49,239 nt of DNA from Bdellovibrionia bacterium. Lineage in GTDB: Bacteria > Bdellovibrionota > Bdellovibrionia > Bdellovibrionales > JAUICD01. This document shows, piece after piece, positions 1 through 9,634 of the stretch; within the stretch, counting starts at the first letter, position 1, and the number at the start of each line of letters is the position of its first letter. The notes beneath the pieces were generated by a model. That model saw only the letters and a list, made by a program, of their open reading frames with translations. It was not told where the DNA came from and ran no database searches. The DNA is taken from the NCBI GenBank assembly GCA_030427965.1, contig JAUICD010000022.1, forward strand, positions 1-49,239, in the 5' to 3' direction. Position numbers and translations under genes: made by a program.

Positions 1-318
1 ACTCTTCGAGTTGTGCCAATCGATGATACGGTTACGATAATGTTGGGGGCTCACGCACTGATCACATCTCTTGGGAAGTCTGAGTTAAAGACTGTGGATC
101 GCAATTGTAAGTCCAGAAACTATACAAAATATAGTGCAGGCTTTGCCTATGGAAAACGTGTACAGATATGTCGTGGCAATGGTAAGAAGAAGTCCAGAAC
201 TGAGTTTTCAGTTTCCTTAAAACCTACTCCAAACGGTATTGAGTACACACGAATCACCAAAGAAAACGATTCTGAAGCACATCGTTTGAACTGCACCCTT
301 TCAAGAACTGAAGACTAA
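1..318 (+). CDS. Hypothetical protein, 5' end outside the window
   Basis: The frame is open from the first base, so the gene probably begins upstream; a GTG at 13 could serve as a start but no ribosome binding site is visible. About 105 residues are seen. The product is basic and has three cysteines. No signal peptide, membrane segment or familiar motif is visible in this part. It ends just before a hairpin terminator shared with the convergent ABC transporter operon. I do not recognise the family, and a function cannot be given from the fragment. Confidence 0.5.
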   Translation, partial: TLRVVPIDDTVTIMLGAHALITSLGKSELKTVDRNCKSRNYTKYSAGFAYGKRVQICRGNGKKKSRTEFSVSLKPTPNGIEYTRITKENDSEAHRLNCTLSRTED

Positions 319-324
319 ATAAAA

Positions 325-351
325 AGAAGACGCTAAGTCACTGCGTCTTTT
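325..351. terminator. Bidirectional hairpin terminator
   Basis: A perfect 7-bp stem, AAGACGC (327-333) with GCGTCTT (343-349), closes a 9-nt loop. It is followed by T residues on the plus strand and by a T-rich stretch on the minus strand (complement of 321-326). It lies between two convergent genes, so it can end transcripts from both sides. Confidence 0.7.
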
Positions 352-360
352 AAGCCAGGT

Positions 361-1851
361 TTATTGAAGGCCGCGAGGAATAAAAAACCGAGCAAACCCA
401 TCTAAGGTAAAGCTTACCATCAATGCCAAAAGAGCTGCTGGGATAGCGCCCTCTAAAATAATATTATTATTGTTTAATGCAAGTCCCGTCATAATGGGAA
501 CACCATAGCCTCCGGCTCCTATTAGAGCAGCAAGAGTTGCGGTTCCAATATTGATGATTGTGGAAGTTTTAATGCCTGCAAAAATGGAGGGTGACGCCAG
601 AGGCAAGTCGATTTTTGTCAATTTTTGAAACTTGGTAAGCCCTAGCGAGCGCGCCGTTTCTGTGTAACGAGATTCAATTGAGCTAATTCCAGTGTAAGTG
701 TTTACAACAATAGGAAGGATTCCATACAAAATAAGCGCAACAAGTGCGGGTTTTGTACCTATTCCAAAAAGTGGGATCAAAAAACAAAGCAAGGCAAGTG
801 ATGGGATTGTTTGGACAAGGCCACTTATAGATAAAATAAATTGCTTTAAATACTTGTTGGAGGTGGCAATGATTCCCATTGGGATTCCTAAGATTAGGGA
901 TATGAGGATTGCAATCCCCACAAGCGCAATGTGCTCTTTGGTGCGTTTCCAAACTTTCTCTATAATGCTGGTATGATTTTCTTTTGAGGTGTTATCAAAA
1001 AAGCGTTTGGCGGTATCTTTGAATGAGAGTTTTTCAATTTCACTGAGAGCATTGAGTGAGACCATCGTTTCTTCATTGATGGAACCCTCAAGAGAGCGGA
1101 TTGTATCCCAGAAATTGGGGTTTTTGGTGGCAAAATCCTTTCTGGTGATAACAACAGCGAGGTACTCTGGGAAAAACTTTTTATTGTCTTTTAAAACTCG
1201 AAGATTGAGTGAGCTGATTTTGGCATCAGTGGAATAAATATCGGTGACTTCAATTTTACCAGTACGAATAGCTTCAAATGCAAGTGCATGCTGTATGCCT
1301 TGAACATTGAAGAATCCAATGTTGTAGGTTTTGTTTAATCCCTTGTATCCGTCTTCACGTTTTACAAACTCATGGGTGAATGCAACTTCCAAGTTCTTGT
1401 GATTTTTTAAGTCAGAAATATTCTTGATACTCAATTTATTTGCTTTTTTTTCTAGCATTGCAAGCGCATAGGTGTTGTTAAAACCCAGGGACTTTGAAAT
1501 TGTAAGCCCCATTTTTTCTAAGCGCTCTTGGATTTCTTTATTGCTGAGTTTTTTTTCTTCTTTTAAAATTCCTTGAGCAATTGTTCCCGTGTATTCGACG
1601 TAGAGGTCAATTTGCCCCTCCTGGAGAGCTGAAAAGAGTATCCCCGTTCCCCCTAGACCAAGTTTTCTCTCAACTTGAATGTCATGTGAGGATTCGAGTT
1701 TTTGAGCTAAGATTTCAGCTAGAATATAACTTTCAGTGAAAGTTTTTGAGCCGACATAAACTGTTGATTTGTCTTGTGCAGAGATAGGTTTTGAAAAGAA
1801 GAACACTATGAGCAAAATCAAAAGGTTGATCGTGTATTTGAAACGTATCAC
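361..1851 (-). CDS. Quaternary-amine type ABC transporter, fused substrate-binding protein and permease
   Basis: This is the import component of an OpuC/ProX-ProW-type ABC transporter (family substrates: glycine betaine, choline, carnitine, ergothioneine). A signal peptide ending near ISA (about residue 25) leads into an OpuAC-type binding domain (about 27-285) with the family's EYTGT motif. A ProW-type permease follows (about 300-496) with several membrane helices and an EAA loop containing ARSLGLTKFQKL. The binding domain is N-terminal; the familiar fusions (OpuABC, EgtU) have the permease first. The start is GTG and overlaps the ATPase stop as GTGA, so the two are translationally coupled. 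The substrate cannot be read from sequence. Confidence is high for the family and low for the ligand. Confidence 0.88.
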   Translation of the reverse strand: MIRFKYTINLLILLIVFFFSKPISAQDKSTVYVGSKTFTESYILAEILAQKLESSHDIQVERKLGLGGTGILFSALQEGQIDLYVEYTGTIAQGILKEEKKLSNKEIQERLEKMGLTISKSLGFNNTYALAMLEKKANKLSIKNISDLKNHKNLEVAFTHEFVKREDGYKGLNKTYNIGFFNVQGIQHALAFEAIRTGKIEVTDIYSTDAKISSLNLRVLKDNKKFFPEYLAVVITRKDFATKNPNFWDTIRSLEGSINEETMVSLNALSEIEKLSFKDTAKRFFDNTSKENHTSIIEKVWKRTKEHIALVGIAILISLILGIPMGIIATSNKYLKQFILSISGLVQTIPSLALLCFLIPLFGIGTKPALVALILYGILPIVVNTYTGISSIESRYTETARSLGLTKFQKLTKIDLPLASPSIFAGIKTSTIINIGTATLAALIGAGGYGVPIMTGLALNNNNIILEGAIPAALLALMVSFTLDGFARFFIPRGLQ

Positions 1852-2612
1852 TTCGTGTCTCTCAATTTGTTTGAAATTGAGGGAAGATTTGTGCTCTGAG
1901 AGGCTGCTATAAATTCTGTGATAAATTCAGAAGTTGGATTTTCAGAGAGTTCTTCGAAGCTGCTAGACTGAAGTATTTCGCCTTGAGACATCATATGTAT
2001 GGTGTGACCAAAGAATGCAGCTTCACCAATATCATGTGTGACAAGTATGACTGTCTTATTGAGTTTATTGAATATATCTTTTAACTCGGCTTGTAGGTGA
2101 GCACGAACAATCGGGTCTAAGGCTCCCAAAGGCTCATCGAGCAAAAGTAAATCGGGATTACTAAAAAGTGCTCGAGCTAAGGAAATTCTTTGTTTTTGGC
2201 CTCCACTCATTTCAGAAGGGTATCGATCTAAAACGTTCTTTTGGATGTTTACAAGTTCCATAAGTTCGTGAGTACGTGCTTTGATTTTTTTTAAGTTTTC
2301 TTTTCTGAGTTTTGGAACCAGTTCAATATTCTCTCTTGCCGTGAGGTGTGGGAAGAGGCCGCCATCTTGAATGACGTATCCAATTTTTTCGGCAATTTTT
2401 CTTTGAGACTTTGAATTGACTTCGAAGTTGTTGACTTGAACTACGCCTTGATCAGGTTTGTGGATTCCAAGGATGAGTTTTAAGAGAGTGGATTTTCCAC
2501 ATCCGCTTAAGCCTAAAAGAACATGAGTCCTTCCTCCCTCAAGCTTTAAACTGAGGTTTTTTATAACGGAAGTTTTTTCAAATGCGAGTGAAACATTATT
2601 GAATGCAATCAC
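1848..2612 (-). CDS. ABC transporter ATPase, OpuCA/ProV-like, without CBS domains
   Basis: This 254-residue cytoplasmic ATPase should power the fused permease encoded next to it. Visible motifs are Walker [10 protein letters not shown] (about residue 35), signature MSGGQKQR, Walker B LLLLDEP followed by the D-loop, and the switch histidine in VTHD. It is short: OpuCA and ProV usually carry C-terminal CBS domains for osmotic or c-di-AMP control, and none is present here. The GTG start overlaps the acsA stop (GTGA) and the stop overlaps the permease start, giving a tightly coupled acsA-ATPase-permease operon. Confidence 0.92.
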   Translation of the reverse strand: MIAFNNVSLAFEKTSVIKNLSLKLEGGRTHVLLGLSGCGKSTLLKLILGIHKPDQGVVQVNNFEVNSKSQRKIAEKIGYVIQDGGLFPHLTARENIELVPKLRKENLKKIKARTHELMELVNIQKNVLDRYPSEMSGGQKQRISLARALFSNPDLLLLDEPLGALDPIVRAHLQAELKDIFNKLNKTVILVTHDIGEAAFFGHTIHMMSQGEILQSSSFEELSENPTSEFITEFIAASQSTNLPSISNKLRDTK

Positions 2613-4552
2613 CCGTGAAGTTGTCTTTCTTCTATAAGGGAATTCACTGCACCTGGGTCAGCTAATGTTGAAATGTCGCCCAACTGATCAAACTCATTTG
2701 ATGCAATTTTTCTTAAGATGCGTCTCATGATTTTTCCAGAACGTGTTTTAGGAAGTGCTGGAGCCCATTGGATAATGTCTGGAGTTGCAATTGGACCGAT
2801 TTCTTTACGTACCCACTGAATAAGCTCTTTTCTTAAATCCTCAGATGGCTCAATACCTTCAGTGAGAGTGACGTATGCAAAAATCCCTTGTCCTTTGATT
2901 TCATGTGGAAAGCCTACGACTGCGGACTCACTAACGGATTTGTGAGCAACAAGCGCACTTTCGACTTCGGCAGTTCCCATTCTGTGTCCAGACACATTGA
3001 TCACATCATCCACACGGCCTGTGATCCAGTAGTAACCATCTTCATCTCGTCGACATCCGTCTCCAGTGAAATACATATTCTGAAATTTGGAAAAGTAAGT
3101 TTCAACAAAACGTGGGTGATCTTTGTAAACGGTTCGCATTTGCCCTGGCCATGAACCTTTGAGGCAAAGTTGCCCTTCACATGGTCCGTTGAGTTCTCCT
3201 CCGGATTCATCAACGACGACAGGCTGTATACCAAAGAATGGTCGTGTAGCGGATCCGGGTTTGAGTTTTGTTGCCCCAGGAAGTGGGGTTAGTAAAATAC
3301 CACCAGTTTCTGTTTGCCACCAGGTGTCTACTATTGAACATCTTGCGTCTCCAACATTGTGATAATACCACTCCCAAGCCTCTGGGTTTATGGGCTCACC
3401 AACGGTGCCTAGAAGTCTTAAGGAGCTTCGGTCAGTTTTTTTAACTGGTGCCTCTCCTTCTCTCATAAGAGCTCTTATTGCAGTCGGAGCCGTGTAGTAG
3501 ATATTGACTTTGTGTTTGTCTACAACTTCCCAATGTCTGGAGGCTGTTGGGTAGTTTGGTACCCCCTCAAACATCAGGGTTGTTGCTCCATTGGCAAGTG
3601 GGCCGTAGACAATGTAAGAGTGTCCTGTCACCCAACCAACATCAGCTGTGCACCAATAGATTTCATCTTCTCTATAATCAAAAACGTATTGATGTGTTAG
3701 AGAGGCGTAAACAAGATATCCCCCTGTTGTGTGTAAAACCCCTTTGGGTTTCCCTGTAGAGCCAGAGGTGTAGAGAATAAATAGTGGGTCTTCAGAGTTC
3801 ATTTGTTCAGGTTCATAAGTTGCCGATGCGCTTTCTGTGACATCATGGTACCAATGATCTCGCCCATCTTTCATTTGAACATTCCCACCTGTTCTTTTGA
3901 CAACAAAAACAGACTTGACGTTTGAGCAGCGTTCGAGTGCCTTATCAAGATTTGCTTTAAGTGGAATTGTTTTTCCACCACGGTACCCTTCATCTGCAGT
4001 GATAACAAAATCTGAGTCACAATCCAAGATGCGATCGGCAAGTGCATCAGGTGAAAAACCACCGAATACAACCGAGTGAATGGCTCCAATGCGTGTGCAT
4101 GCAAGCATTGCAAATGCCGCTTCAGGTATCATTGGCATGTAGAGCGTGACACGATCTCCGCGCCCAATGCCTTTTTCTTTCATTGCATTTGAAAACTTAG
4201 AGACATGTTCGAGCAATTCTTTGTAAGTAAAAGATTTTGATGCTTCGTTGGGATTGTCTGCTTCCCAAATGATTGCAGTTTTGTTGGGAGTTTTCTCAGC
4301 ATGGCGATCTATGCAGTTATATGAAACATTCAATTTGCCGCCGTCAAACCACCTAATGTGGACATCTCCTGAAAAAGCAAAGTCAGAGACTGTGTCCCAC
4401 TTTTTAAACCAGGTGATTCTTTCAGCTTGATCAGCCCAAAACTGCTCAGGGTTTTCAACGGAGTTTGTGTACATTTTTTGATACTCTTCATTTGTACAAT
4501 GTGTGCCCTTTGTCCAGTGGTCCTGAATAGGATACGTTTTGACTTCTGACAT
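2609..4552 (-). CDS. acsA: Acetyl-CoA synthetase (AMP-forming)
   Basis: This enzyme activates acetate to acetyl-CoA through acetyl-AMP in the cytoplasm. It has 647 residues, near the usual 650. The AMP-binding motif [11 protein letters not shown] lies near residue 260, WWQTETG follows, then the TGD and [13 protein letters not shown] hinge region, and [11 protein letters not shown] near 605 holds the lysine that is reversibly acetylated in this family. GGAGG sits about 8 nt before the ATG. It leads the operon with the amine-type ABC transporter; the coupling might mean two-carbon units come from an imported compound, but that is inference. Confidence 0.97.
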   Translation of the reverse strand: MSEVKTYPIQDHWTKGTHCTNEEYQKMYTNSVENPEQFWADQAERITWFKKWDTVSDFAFSGDVHIRWFDGGKLNVSYNCIDRHAEKTPNKTAIIWEADNPNEASKSFTYKELLEHVSKFSNAMKEKGIGRGDRVTLYMPMIPEAAFAMLACTRIGAIHSVVFGGFSPDALADRILDCDSDFVITADEGYRGGKTIPLKANLDKALERCSNVKSVFVVKRTGGNVQMKDGRDHWYHDVTESASATYEPEQMNSEDPLFILYTSGSTGKPKGVLHTTGGYLVYASLTHQYVFDYREDEIYWCTADVGWVTGHSYIVYGPLANGATTLMFEGVPNYPTASRHWEVVDKHKVNIYYTAPTAIRALMREGEAPVKKTDRSSLRLLGTVGEPINPEAWEWYYHNVGDARCSIVDTWWQTETGGILLTPLPGATKLKPGSATRPFFGIQPVVVDESGGELNGPCEGQLCLKGSWPGQMRTVYKDHPRFVETYFSKFQNMYFTGDGCRRDEDGYYWITGRVDDVINVSGHRMGTAEVESALVAHKSVSESAVVGFPHEIKGQGIFAYVTLTEGIEPSEDLRKELIQWVRKEIGPIATPDIIQWAPALPKTRSGKIMRRILRKIASNEFDQLGDISTLADPGAVNSLIEERQLHG

Positions 4553-4749
4553 CTTCCCTCCAATCTATTGCTATACAAGAGATTTACAATGCCCAATCTC
4601 AGGCGTTTTGTAAATAGATCGAGGTTTTTTGAGAGTGATTCAAAGAGTCCTGTTTGGAGGCTCAGTTAAAAATAGCGCAGCACACCATGGGTGACCACCA
4701 CTTGATGGATTTGATACTCTCATAACTCATTATAGGGATTGTAGGTGAA

Positions 4750-5448
4750 ATGTTAAAAATTCTAAAGGCTTCAGACCGTGGAAACTTCAAAAACGATTGG
4801 TTAAATTCTTATCATAGTTTTTCATTCGATACATATCATAACCCTGAGTATATGCAATTTGGCCCTTTGAGGGTGTTGAATCACGATTTTGTTCAGCCTG
4901 ATAGTGGTTTTGCTTCTCATCCCCATCGTGACATGGAAATTATCACTTTTGTCATTCGAGGTGAAATTCAACACAAAGACAGTTTAGGTAATGAAATGAT
5001 TGTGGGTGAGGGTGAAGTTCAAAGAATGACAGCTGGAAGTGGAATCACTCATAGTGAGTGGAACGCCAATCCGTCAAAAACTCTTGAGCTTTTTCAAATT
5101 TGGATTCTTCCATCAACAAAAGGGTTAGAACCTGGGTACGAACAGAAGCACTTGATTTTTTCTGAGAACCGATGGACTGAGATTGCAAATTCAAATGGTG
5201 AGTTTGGTGCTTTGAAGATTCATCAGGATGTGGAGCTTAAAGCAATGAGGTTGTCTGCAGTGGGATCTGGCTACAAAATTGCTGTTCGACCGAATCGCAA
5301 GTATTGGCTTCAAATGATTGAAGGGAGCATGAGAGTTAATGAAACTTTACTTGAGTCTTATGACGGAATTCAGATAGAAGAGGAAGAGGCCCTTACTTTG
5401 AATGCTCAAAAGGAAACGGAATTCCTGTTTTTTGATTTGCCTAGGTGA
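4750..5448 (+). CDS. Pirin family protein (YhhW-like)
   Basis: This is a 232-residue bicupin of the pirin family, whose members bind a metal and include quercetin dioxygenases (YhhW) and regulators. The N-terminal cupin has the expected metal ligands in SHPHRDMEI (about 57-65) and the later H-S-E pair in GITHSEWN (about 98-105). The pirin signatures MTAGSGI and LELFQIW are present. The ATG follows GTAGGTGAA. The stop overlaps the start of the next gene (GTGA), so pirin, GNAT and hydrolase form one operon running divergently from acsA. The substrate is unknown. Confidence 0.9.
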   Translation: MLKILKASDRGNFKNDWLNSYHSFSFDTYHNPEYMQFGPLRVLNHDFVQPDSGFASHPHRDMEIITFVIRGEIQHKDSLGNEMIVGEGEVQRMTAGSGITHSEWNANPSKTLELFQIWILPSTKGLEPGYEQKHLIFSENRWTEIANSNGEFGALKIHQDVELKAMRLSAVGSGYKIAVRPNRKYWLQMIEGSMRVNETLLESYDGIQIEEEEALTLNAQKETEFLFFDLPR

Positions 5449-5891
5449 AGATGGTTCGACTTATTTCGGCTGCAGACACATACAATATTCGACACATGGT
5501 ACTTCGGCCAAATCAACCTGTTGAAGAATGTCGATACCCCAGTGATGATGAGATGACTTCCTTCCACATTGGAAAGTTTTTAGAAAACTCCTTAGTCGGG
5601 ATTGCAAGTTTTTACGAAGAAAATTCGGATCGTGTAAATTTAAATCAACCGTGTCGACTTAGAGGAATGGCTGTCCTTCCAAAGTATCAAAGACAGGGGA
5701 TTGGAGAAGAAATGATCCAATATGGCCTTTCAGTTTTAAAAGACAGAGAAATAGAAAATCTCTGGTGCAATGCTCGTGAGAACGCATTTTCTTTTTATAA
5801 ACGAATGGGTTTTGAGTTCTACTCAGATTTGTTTGAAATTGACGGCATTGGTCCACATAAAGTGATGGTAAATAAAATTGATGACCTCTAG
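5445..5891 (+). CDS. GNAT family N-acetyltransferase
   Basis: The 148-residue product has the GNAT core: strand RLRGMAVLPKYQRQGIGEEM (about 71-90) contains the acetyl-CoA pyrophosphate loop Q-R-Q-G-I-G, and the terminal NARENAFSFYKRMGFEF is typical of the fold. An acyl group would be moved from acetyl-CoA to an amine in the cytoplasm; the acceptor is unknown. The GTG at 5445 overlaps the pirin stop; ATG 5451 is an alternative start two codons later. The stop overlaps the hydrolase start. Confidence 0.87.
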   Translation: MKMVRLISAADTYNIRHMVLRPNQPVEECRYPSDDEMTSFHIGKFLENSLVGIASFYEENSDRVNLNQPCRLRGMAVLPKYQRQGIGEEMIQYGLSVLKDREIENLWCNARENAFSFYKRMGFEFYSDLFEIDGIGPHKVMVNKIDDL

Positions 5892-6522
5892 TTTGGTAAA
5901 CATTGAAATCCCTCTTCAATATAAATTTATTGAAGGAGGAGAAGAGCTTCTTGTTCTGTTTCATGGCTATAAGCAAACAGGTCATTTGTTTTATGAATGT
6001 ATAAAACCGCTTATTCCTTCTAACTATTCGGTTCTCTATATAAACGGTATTTTTCCGGTTCCAGATTGGAAGGATGGAGAAATTTTTGAAGGTTACTCAT
6101 GGTATTTTTTTGATCCACGAGTGGAAAAGTTCATTATAGATATGAAGCCCTCGGTTTTGAGTGTGACACAAGTGATAAGGGATTTGGGACTTGAGTCTCA
6201 ACGCAAACGTCTTGTGGGTTATTCACAGGGAGGTTATTTTGCTCCATTTGTCGCCTCAAGTTTAACGAATGTTCATTCTGTTGTGTCGGTTGCGGCAAGG
6301 TATAGGGTTGATGACCTCAGGGTGCCACTCTATTACAAATGCCACTGCATCCATGGAGAGCGAGATCAAATTGTGGAGTATGCTGGTGCAAAGAGCGCGT
6401 TTGATCAAATGAAAGAATTGGGACAAGAGGGTGAGTTTTTTTCTATCCCAGGGCTTGGGCATAAAATGAAGACGGAGTTATTTGAGCCATTAAGATTGTT
6501 GCTCTCAGATGATAGAGATTAG
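5881..6522 (+). CDS. Alpha/beta hydrolase (esterase-like)
   Basis: This is a small cytoplasmic alpha/beta hydrolase of about 213 residues with no signal peptide. The oxyanion strand LLVLFHGYKQ lies near residue 22, the nucleophile elbow GYSQGG near 117, an acid-containing segment HGERDQIV near 160, and the histidine in GLGHKM near 195. The architecture resembles carboxylesterase/phospholipase-type serine hydrolases. ATG 5881 lies inside the end of the GNAT gene; a TTG at 5878 is possible. It is last in the pirin-GNAT-hydrolase operon. The substrate cannot be predicted. Confidence 0.85.
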   Translation: MTSSLVNIEIPLQYKFIEGGEELLVLFHGYKQTGHLFYECIKPLIPSNYSVLYINGIFPVPDWKDGEIFEGYSWYFFDPRVEKFIIDMKPSVLSVTQVIRDLGLESQRKRLVGYSQGGYFAPFVASSLTNVHSVVSVAARYRVDDLRVPLYYKCHCIHGERDQIVEYAGAKSAFDQMKELGQEGEFFSIPGLGHKMKTELFEPLRLLLSDDRD

Positions 6523-6637
6523 AAACTGACCTACAACAGCCCTGAGACACTTTATTTATATAAGCCGTGTTAAAAATAAAAAGAGCTTTGAATATCTGAG
6601 GCTTCAATGAATAATTAAGTGAGATCGGGAGTTTTAA

Positions 6638-6790
6638 TTGAAAGAGTTTGTAGTCGACTTTTGGGGATTCTTACGTGTCAGAAAAAAATACTGGCTACTT
6701 CCTGCTATTATGACATTGCTTCTTTTTGCGCTACTTATTGTTGCGGCAGAAGGAACTGCAGTTGCCCCATTTGTTTACACTTTATTTTGA
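6638..6790 (+). CDS. Small membrane protein, DUF5989-like (50 residues)
   Basis: A short gene starts at TTG 6638 behind a good ribosome binding site, GGGAG (6627-6631), with 6-nt spacing. The product begins L/M-KEFVVDFWGFLRVRKKYW, has one hydrophobic helix (about 20-37) and ends AVAPFVYTLF. This pattern (short amphipathic start, RKK, LLP, one helix, APF-Y-LF end) is what I recall of DUF5989 proteins, which often sit next to SxtJ-like proteins and carbamoyltransferases. No such partner is here; neighbours are a hydrolase and a convergent M14 gene. Function unknown. The family match rests on memory of the pattern. Confidence 0.75.
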   Translation: MKEFVVDFWGFLRVRKKYWLLPAIMTLLLFALLIVAAEGTAVAPFVYTLF

Positions 6791-6922
6791 TTTTTAAATA
6801 CGCCGTTGCTGGTTGAGATGGATTTTGACCAGTGACAAGGGCGTACCTAAGTGAGCTTTTGTTAAAGTCTAGAGACTGATCTACAGAGGCGTTGATTATT
6901 TGGTAGTCAAAAGCTTTAAAGT

Positions 6923-7909
6923 CTACGTTTGATGCCAGACTCGGTCCATAATATAGCCCAGGCAATCCTGTTCAATGACTGTTTTATTTGTGGTGAGCAT
7001 GGACGGAACCATTTTCTTTTTTGTTCGAATTTCTTGATTGCTATAGTCAAAAAATTCACTTTCAAGGTGATTGTGCTCTCTGTCTTCGACAAGAAGTTCT
7101 GCTCCATTTTTATTGATCCGTCCAAGCAGAGTGTTTGTGGGAAGTTCTTTGAAGTTGAACTCATCAATTTCTGGGTTAAGGGAAATGTCTGCGTCTTCAT
7201 TTCCAAAATCAAAAGAGTACTTAGGGTCAATGAAAATACGAGCAACGACTTGGTAGTATTCATAACGAGACTGAGCGGCCTGAAAAGATTTGATGTTGAT
7301 ACAGTTATTTAAAAAATTGGTTGTTGCTCCAAGTCCTGGGTGAGAGTTGGAAAGACCACATTCGATCGTCAAGGAGGGGCAAATGGACTTCATTGCAACA
7401 CTGAGTGCACTATCAGGTTTAGAGAAAAACACGGTGAGTGGTGAGAACTGCTCAGCAAGTGCAAAAAACTGTGAATCAAGTTTGTTGATACATGCATAGT
7501 GGGGGTTTCTACCAGAATTGTTATGAATATCAATTGCGTACTGAGGGGAAAAGGTTTTTACCTTTTCAAGAACCTGAGTTGCCCAAATTTGTTCCGGAAG
7601 GTCTCCTCCAGACCATACCCGGTTGTAGTCATGTTGGGACTCGAGTTGTCTCAGGCCAAAGCGTGCGGCTTCAACATTTCCGATAAGTATGAGCAAAGAT
7701 TTTTTTCGATTCTGATTTTGAAGAATTGATTTTAGTGCTTCATAGCCTGTGTGTTCGTTACCATGTAAGAGAGTGGAGATAAAAACAGTTGTGTCAGATT
7801 CACCCCTTAGGTGAATAAGCGTTGGGCCTTCAAATATCTCAAATGCAGTATGTGGTTCTGATTCAAAAAAACCATCAGGAAGAGACTCTCTAAAATAAAG
7901 TGGGATCAT
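6923..7909 (-). CDS. M14-like zinc hydrolase, succinylglutamate desuccinylase/aspartoacylase family
   Basis: The 328-residue product carries the AstE/AspA zinc site: HGNEHTG (about residues 49-55, first His and Glu) and DIHNNSGRNPHY (about 127-138, second His). YNRVW (about 94) supplies the family Asn-Arg substrate residues. Members cut amide bonds of N-acyl amino acids or peptides. No signal peptide is seen, so it should be cytoplasmic. The ATG overlaps the stop of the exported DNase I-like gene (ATGA), so the two are co-translated. The C-terminus appears complete. Confidence 0.85.
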   Translation of the reverse strand: MIPLYFRESLPDGFFESEPHTAFEIFEGPTLIHLRGESDTTVFISTLLHGNEHTGYEALKSILQNQNRKKSLLILIGNVEAARFGLRQLESQHDYNRVWSGGDLPEQIWATQVLEKVKTFSPQYAIDIHNNSGRNPHYACINKLDSQFFALAEQFSPLTVFFSKPDSALSVAMKSICPSLTIECGLSNSHPGLGATTNFLNNCINIKSFQAAQSRYEYYQVVARIFIDPKYSFDFGNEDADISLNPEIDEFNFKELPTNTLLGRINKNGAELLVEDREHNHLESEFFDYSNQEIRTKKKMVPSMLTTNKTVIEQDCLGYIMDRVWHQT

Positions 7910-9105
7910 TTGTTTTTTGCGCCTTTCAACTCAAAATCAAGAAAAATTGGAAAATGATCAGAAGCTGTTTTTGCCTGAACAAGTGCTTTTTTCACTTCAA
8001 CGTAGCAGGTGTCTTCTCCGTTTCGGTAGCTGACAACCTCATATTCATCTTGAGAGGGTGGTGGTGGGAGTAGAAGGCACCCCAGTTCTTTTCTGTAGTC
8101 ATCTGGCCGGAAGACCCCTGCGGATTTGATTAGAATGTCATGACTCAAAAGTATGTAATCAAGCTGCATTTGAAATGGATTTGGCGCAAAAGTCTGAGAC
8201 TGATAGGTGATTTCATCTTTGTCTGTCCAAAATCGAAATTCTTTGCCCAATTCGCGCAGTGTTGTGGCTCCCGGACTTCCTTCTTTTGTTTTTTCAACAT
8301 TCCAATCACCTGTTGCTATAAAAGTTGTGTTTTTCTCCAAAGCTTGTGGGAGGTTTTGGCTTTTATATGGAGACTTTCCTGTTAGGTAATATTTTAAGAA
8401 TGCCAATTGATCTGCATTTCTTTCGAGATTCAATCCATCGGGATTTCCAAAGTTAAAGGCCGGGACAGTGTGTAGAAGTAAAAGATGAACTTTTTGATCA
8501 CCTATTTGAAGAGTTGTATCCGTAAAATTCTTATCAAAGAGAGGAAGATCTTTTGGGTAAGGTTTGCCATTTGCCATTTTAAACTGACTTGGGTCAAAGT
8601 TAGGATTGAAATCTGTCCATTTCAAACTGTTGATGACAACTTGTGTGAGAACTGGAAATTGACTGAGTGCACCTGTTGAATACTGTGCCGGAAAGAGTCC
8701 AAAGTTTTCATGATCGGCAAGTTCCATCCAATCTGGGTGGTTGGGGTTTGTTGTATAATTTCCAGATCGTAGTTTTTTTGCTTTAAGACCTGTGTTGGCT
8801 GGAGCAAATATTGAGTGAAAGCCATTTGCACCAAGGAGCTTTGAAAGCAGTTCGAGATTTTTACCCTCTGTTTGATATTCTGAATTTGGTACAGATTTTA
8901 AGTCGTATTGGATTTCATTTATGGAGATTATATCTCCATTTAAACTTTTAAGAATTTCACTTGCGGCTTTGACTTGTTTGTTTCGTTGACCAAGTCGGAT
9001 TTTTGTCGAATCCAGTTCTCTGATATTGTAGTGGACAAGGCGGTAAGACGCCTCTGAAGTAACTCCAGAACCCATAAGAAGAAATAGTACCAAAATGAGC
9101 TTCAT
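7906..9105 (-). CDS. Exported endonuclease/exonuclease/phosphatase family protein
   Basis: A signal peptide (about 1-19, ending near TSEA) precedes a DNase I-like fold of about 380 residues. Visible motifs are HYNIRELDS with the first Asn (about 25), EIQYD with the metal-binding Glu (about 63), TGDWNVEK (about 265) and the terminal ASDHFPIFLDF with the catalytic Asp-His. The protein should act in the periplasm or outside the cell on nucleic acid or a phosphoester; family members range from nucleases to sphingomyelinases, so the substrate is open. GAGGGG precedes the ATG. Confidence 0.88.
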   Translation of the reverse strand: MKLILVLFLLMGSGVTSEASYRLVHYNIRELDSTKIRLGQRNKQVKAASEILKSLNGDIISINEIQYDLKSVPNSEYQTEGKNLELLSKLLGANGFHSIFAPANTGLKAKKLRSGNYTTNPNHPDWMELADHENFGLFPAQYSTGALSQFPVLTQVVINSLKWTDFNPNFDPSQFKMANGKPYPKDLPLFDKNFTDTTLQIGDQKVHLLLLHTVPAFNFGNPDGLNLERNADQLAFLKYYLTGKSPYKSQNLPQALEKNTTFIATGDWNVEKTKEGSPGATTLRELGKEFRFWTDKDEITYQSQTFAPNPFQMQLDYILLSHDILIKSAGVFRPDDYRKELGCLLLPPPPSQDEYEVVSYRNGEDTCYVEVKKALVQAKTASDHFPIFLDFELKGAKNK

Positions 9106-9634
9106 ATGACCCCTCTTTTTGATGGAATAAGAGTGATATATCCTATCTTAGTAAAACTTCGTAGCCCCTTTTAAAAAGAAATTGAGTTTCTCCTGAGCTT
9201 AATCACCAGAAATGAGAGTAAAGATGACTAAAGTGGTCGTTTGTTGGACTGAGCAAACCGCGTCAAAGAAAAATGGAGTGGTTCTTTATGATAAATACTA
9301 GAAATATCAGATCTGGATGGATTCCAAGACAAATTAGGAGCTCATCTCCATAAACTGGTGACCAATACATAGGTCACACCTCTAGACAGAGGGGCGGTAA
9401 CAGAAACTCAAAACAGTAACAGATTCTGATACTGAACGCTTATTCCACTAAAAATAATAAAGAATCATGAGAGTCCTGGTGATTACATTTATTGTCATGT
9501 TTAGTTTACATTTTGACACTTAAAACTGTGTGGTTTTGGTGATTTAGGCGACTCTCTTGCTGCTGCGGTATAGAGTTCTCCAAATCTGAGGTGTAAAAGA
9601 ACCTGGCACGTTTTGCATCTCCTTAGCTATTGTC
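9106..9634. other. 529-bp non-coding stretch with small hairpins and an orphan signal-peptide ORF
   Basis: No convincing gene lies here. Two adjacent hairpins are visible: GTGACC (9358-9363) with GGTCAC (9372-9377), and CCTCT (9379-9383) with AGAGG (9388-9392). A tiny plus-strand frame, 9467-9523, encodes an 18-residue hydrophobic peptide starting MRVLVITFIVMF, like a signal peptide without its protein. It may be the decayed relative of the exported protein that begins at 9635. The upstream part serves as leader for the minus-strand DNase I-like gene. Confidence 0.4.

Noticed and set aside
6799..6845. TACGCC/GGCGTA with inner CTGGT/ACCAG as a terminator between convergent genes
   Set aside because: The two short stems are separated by unpaired stretches and no T-run follows on either strand.
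6735..6965. Minus-strand frame of 76 codons (ends within the DUF5989-like gene) as a gene or as a frameshifted tail of the M14 protein
   Set aside because: It overlaps genes on both sides, has no ribosome binding site, and the M14 protein already ends in a natural-looking C-terminus.
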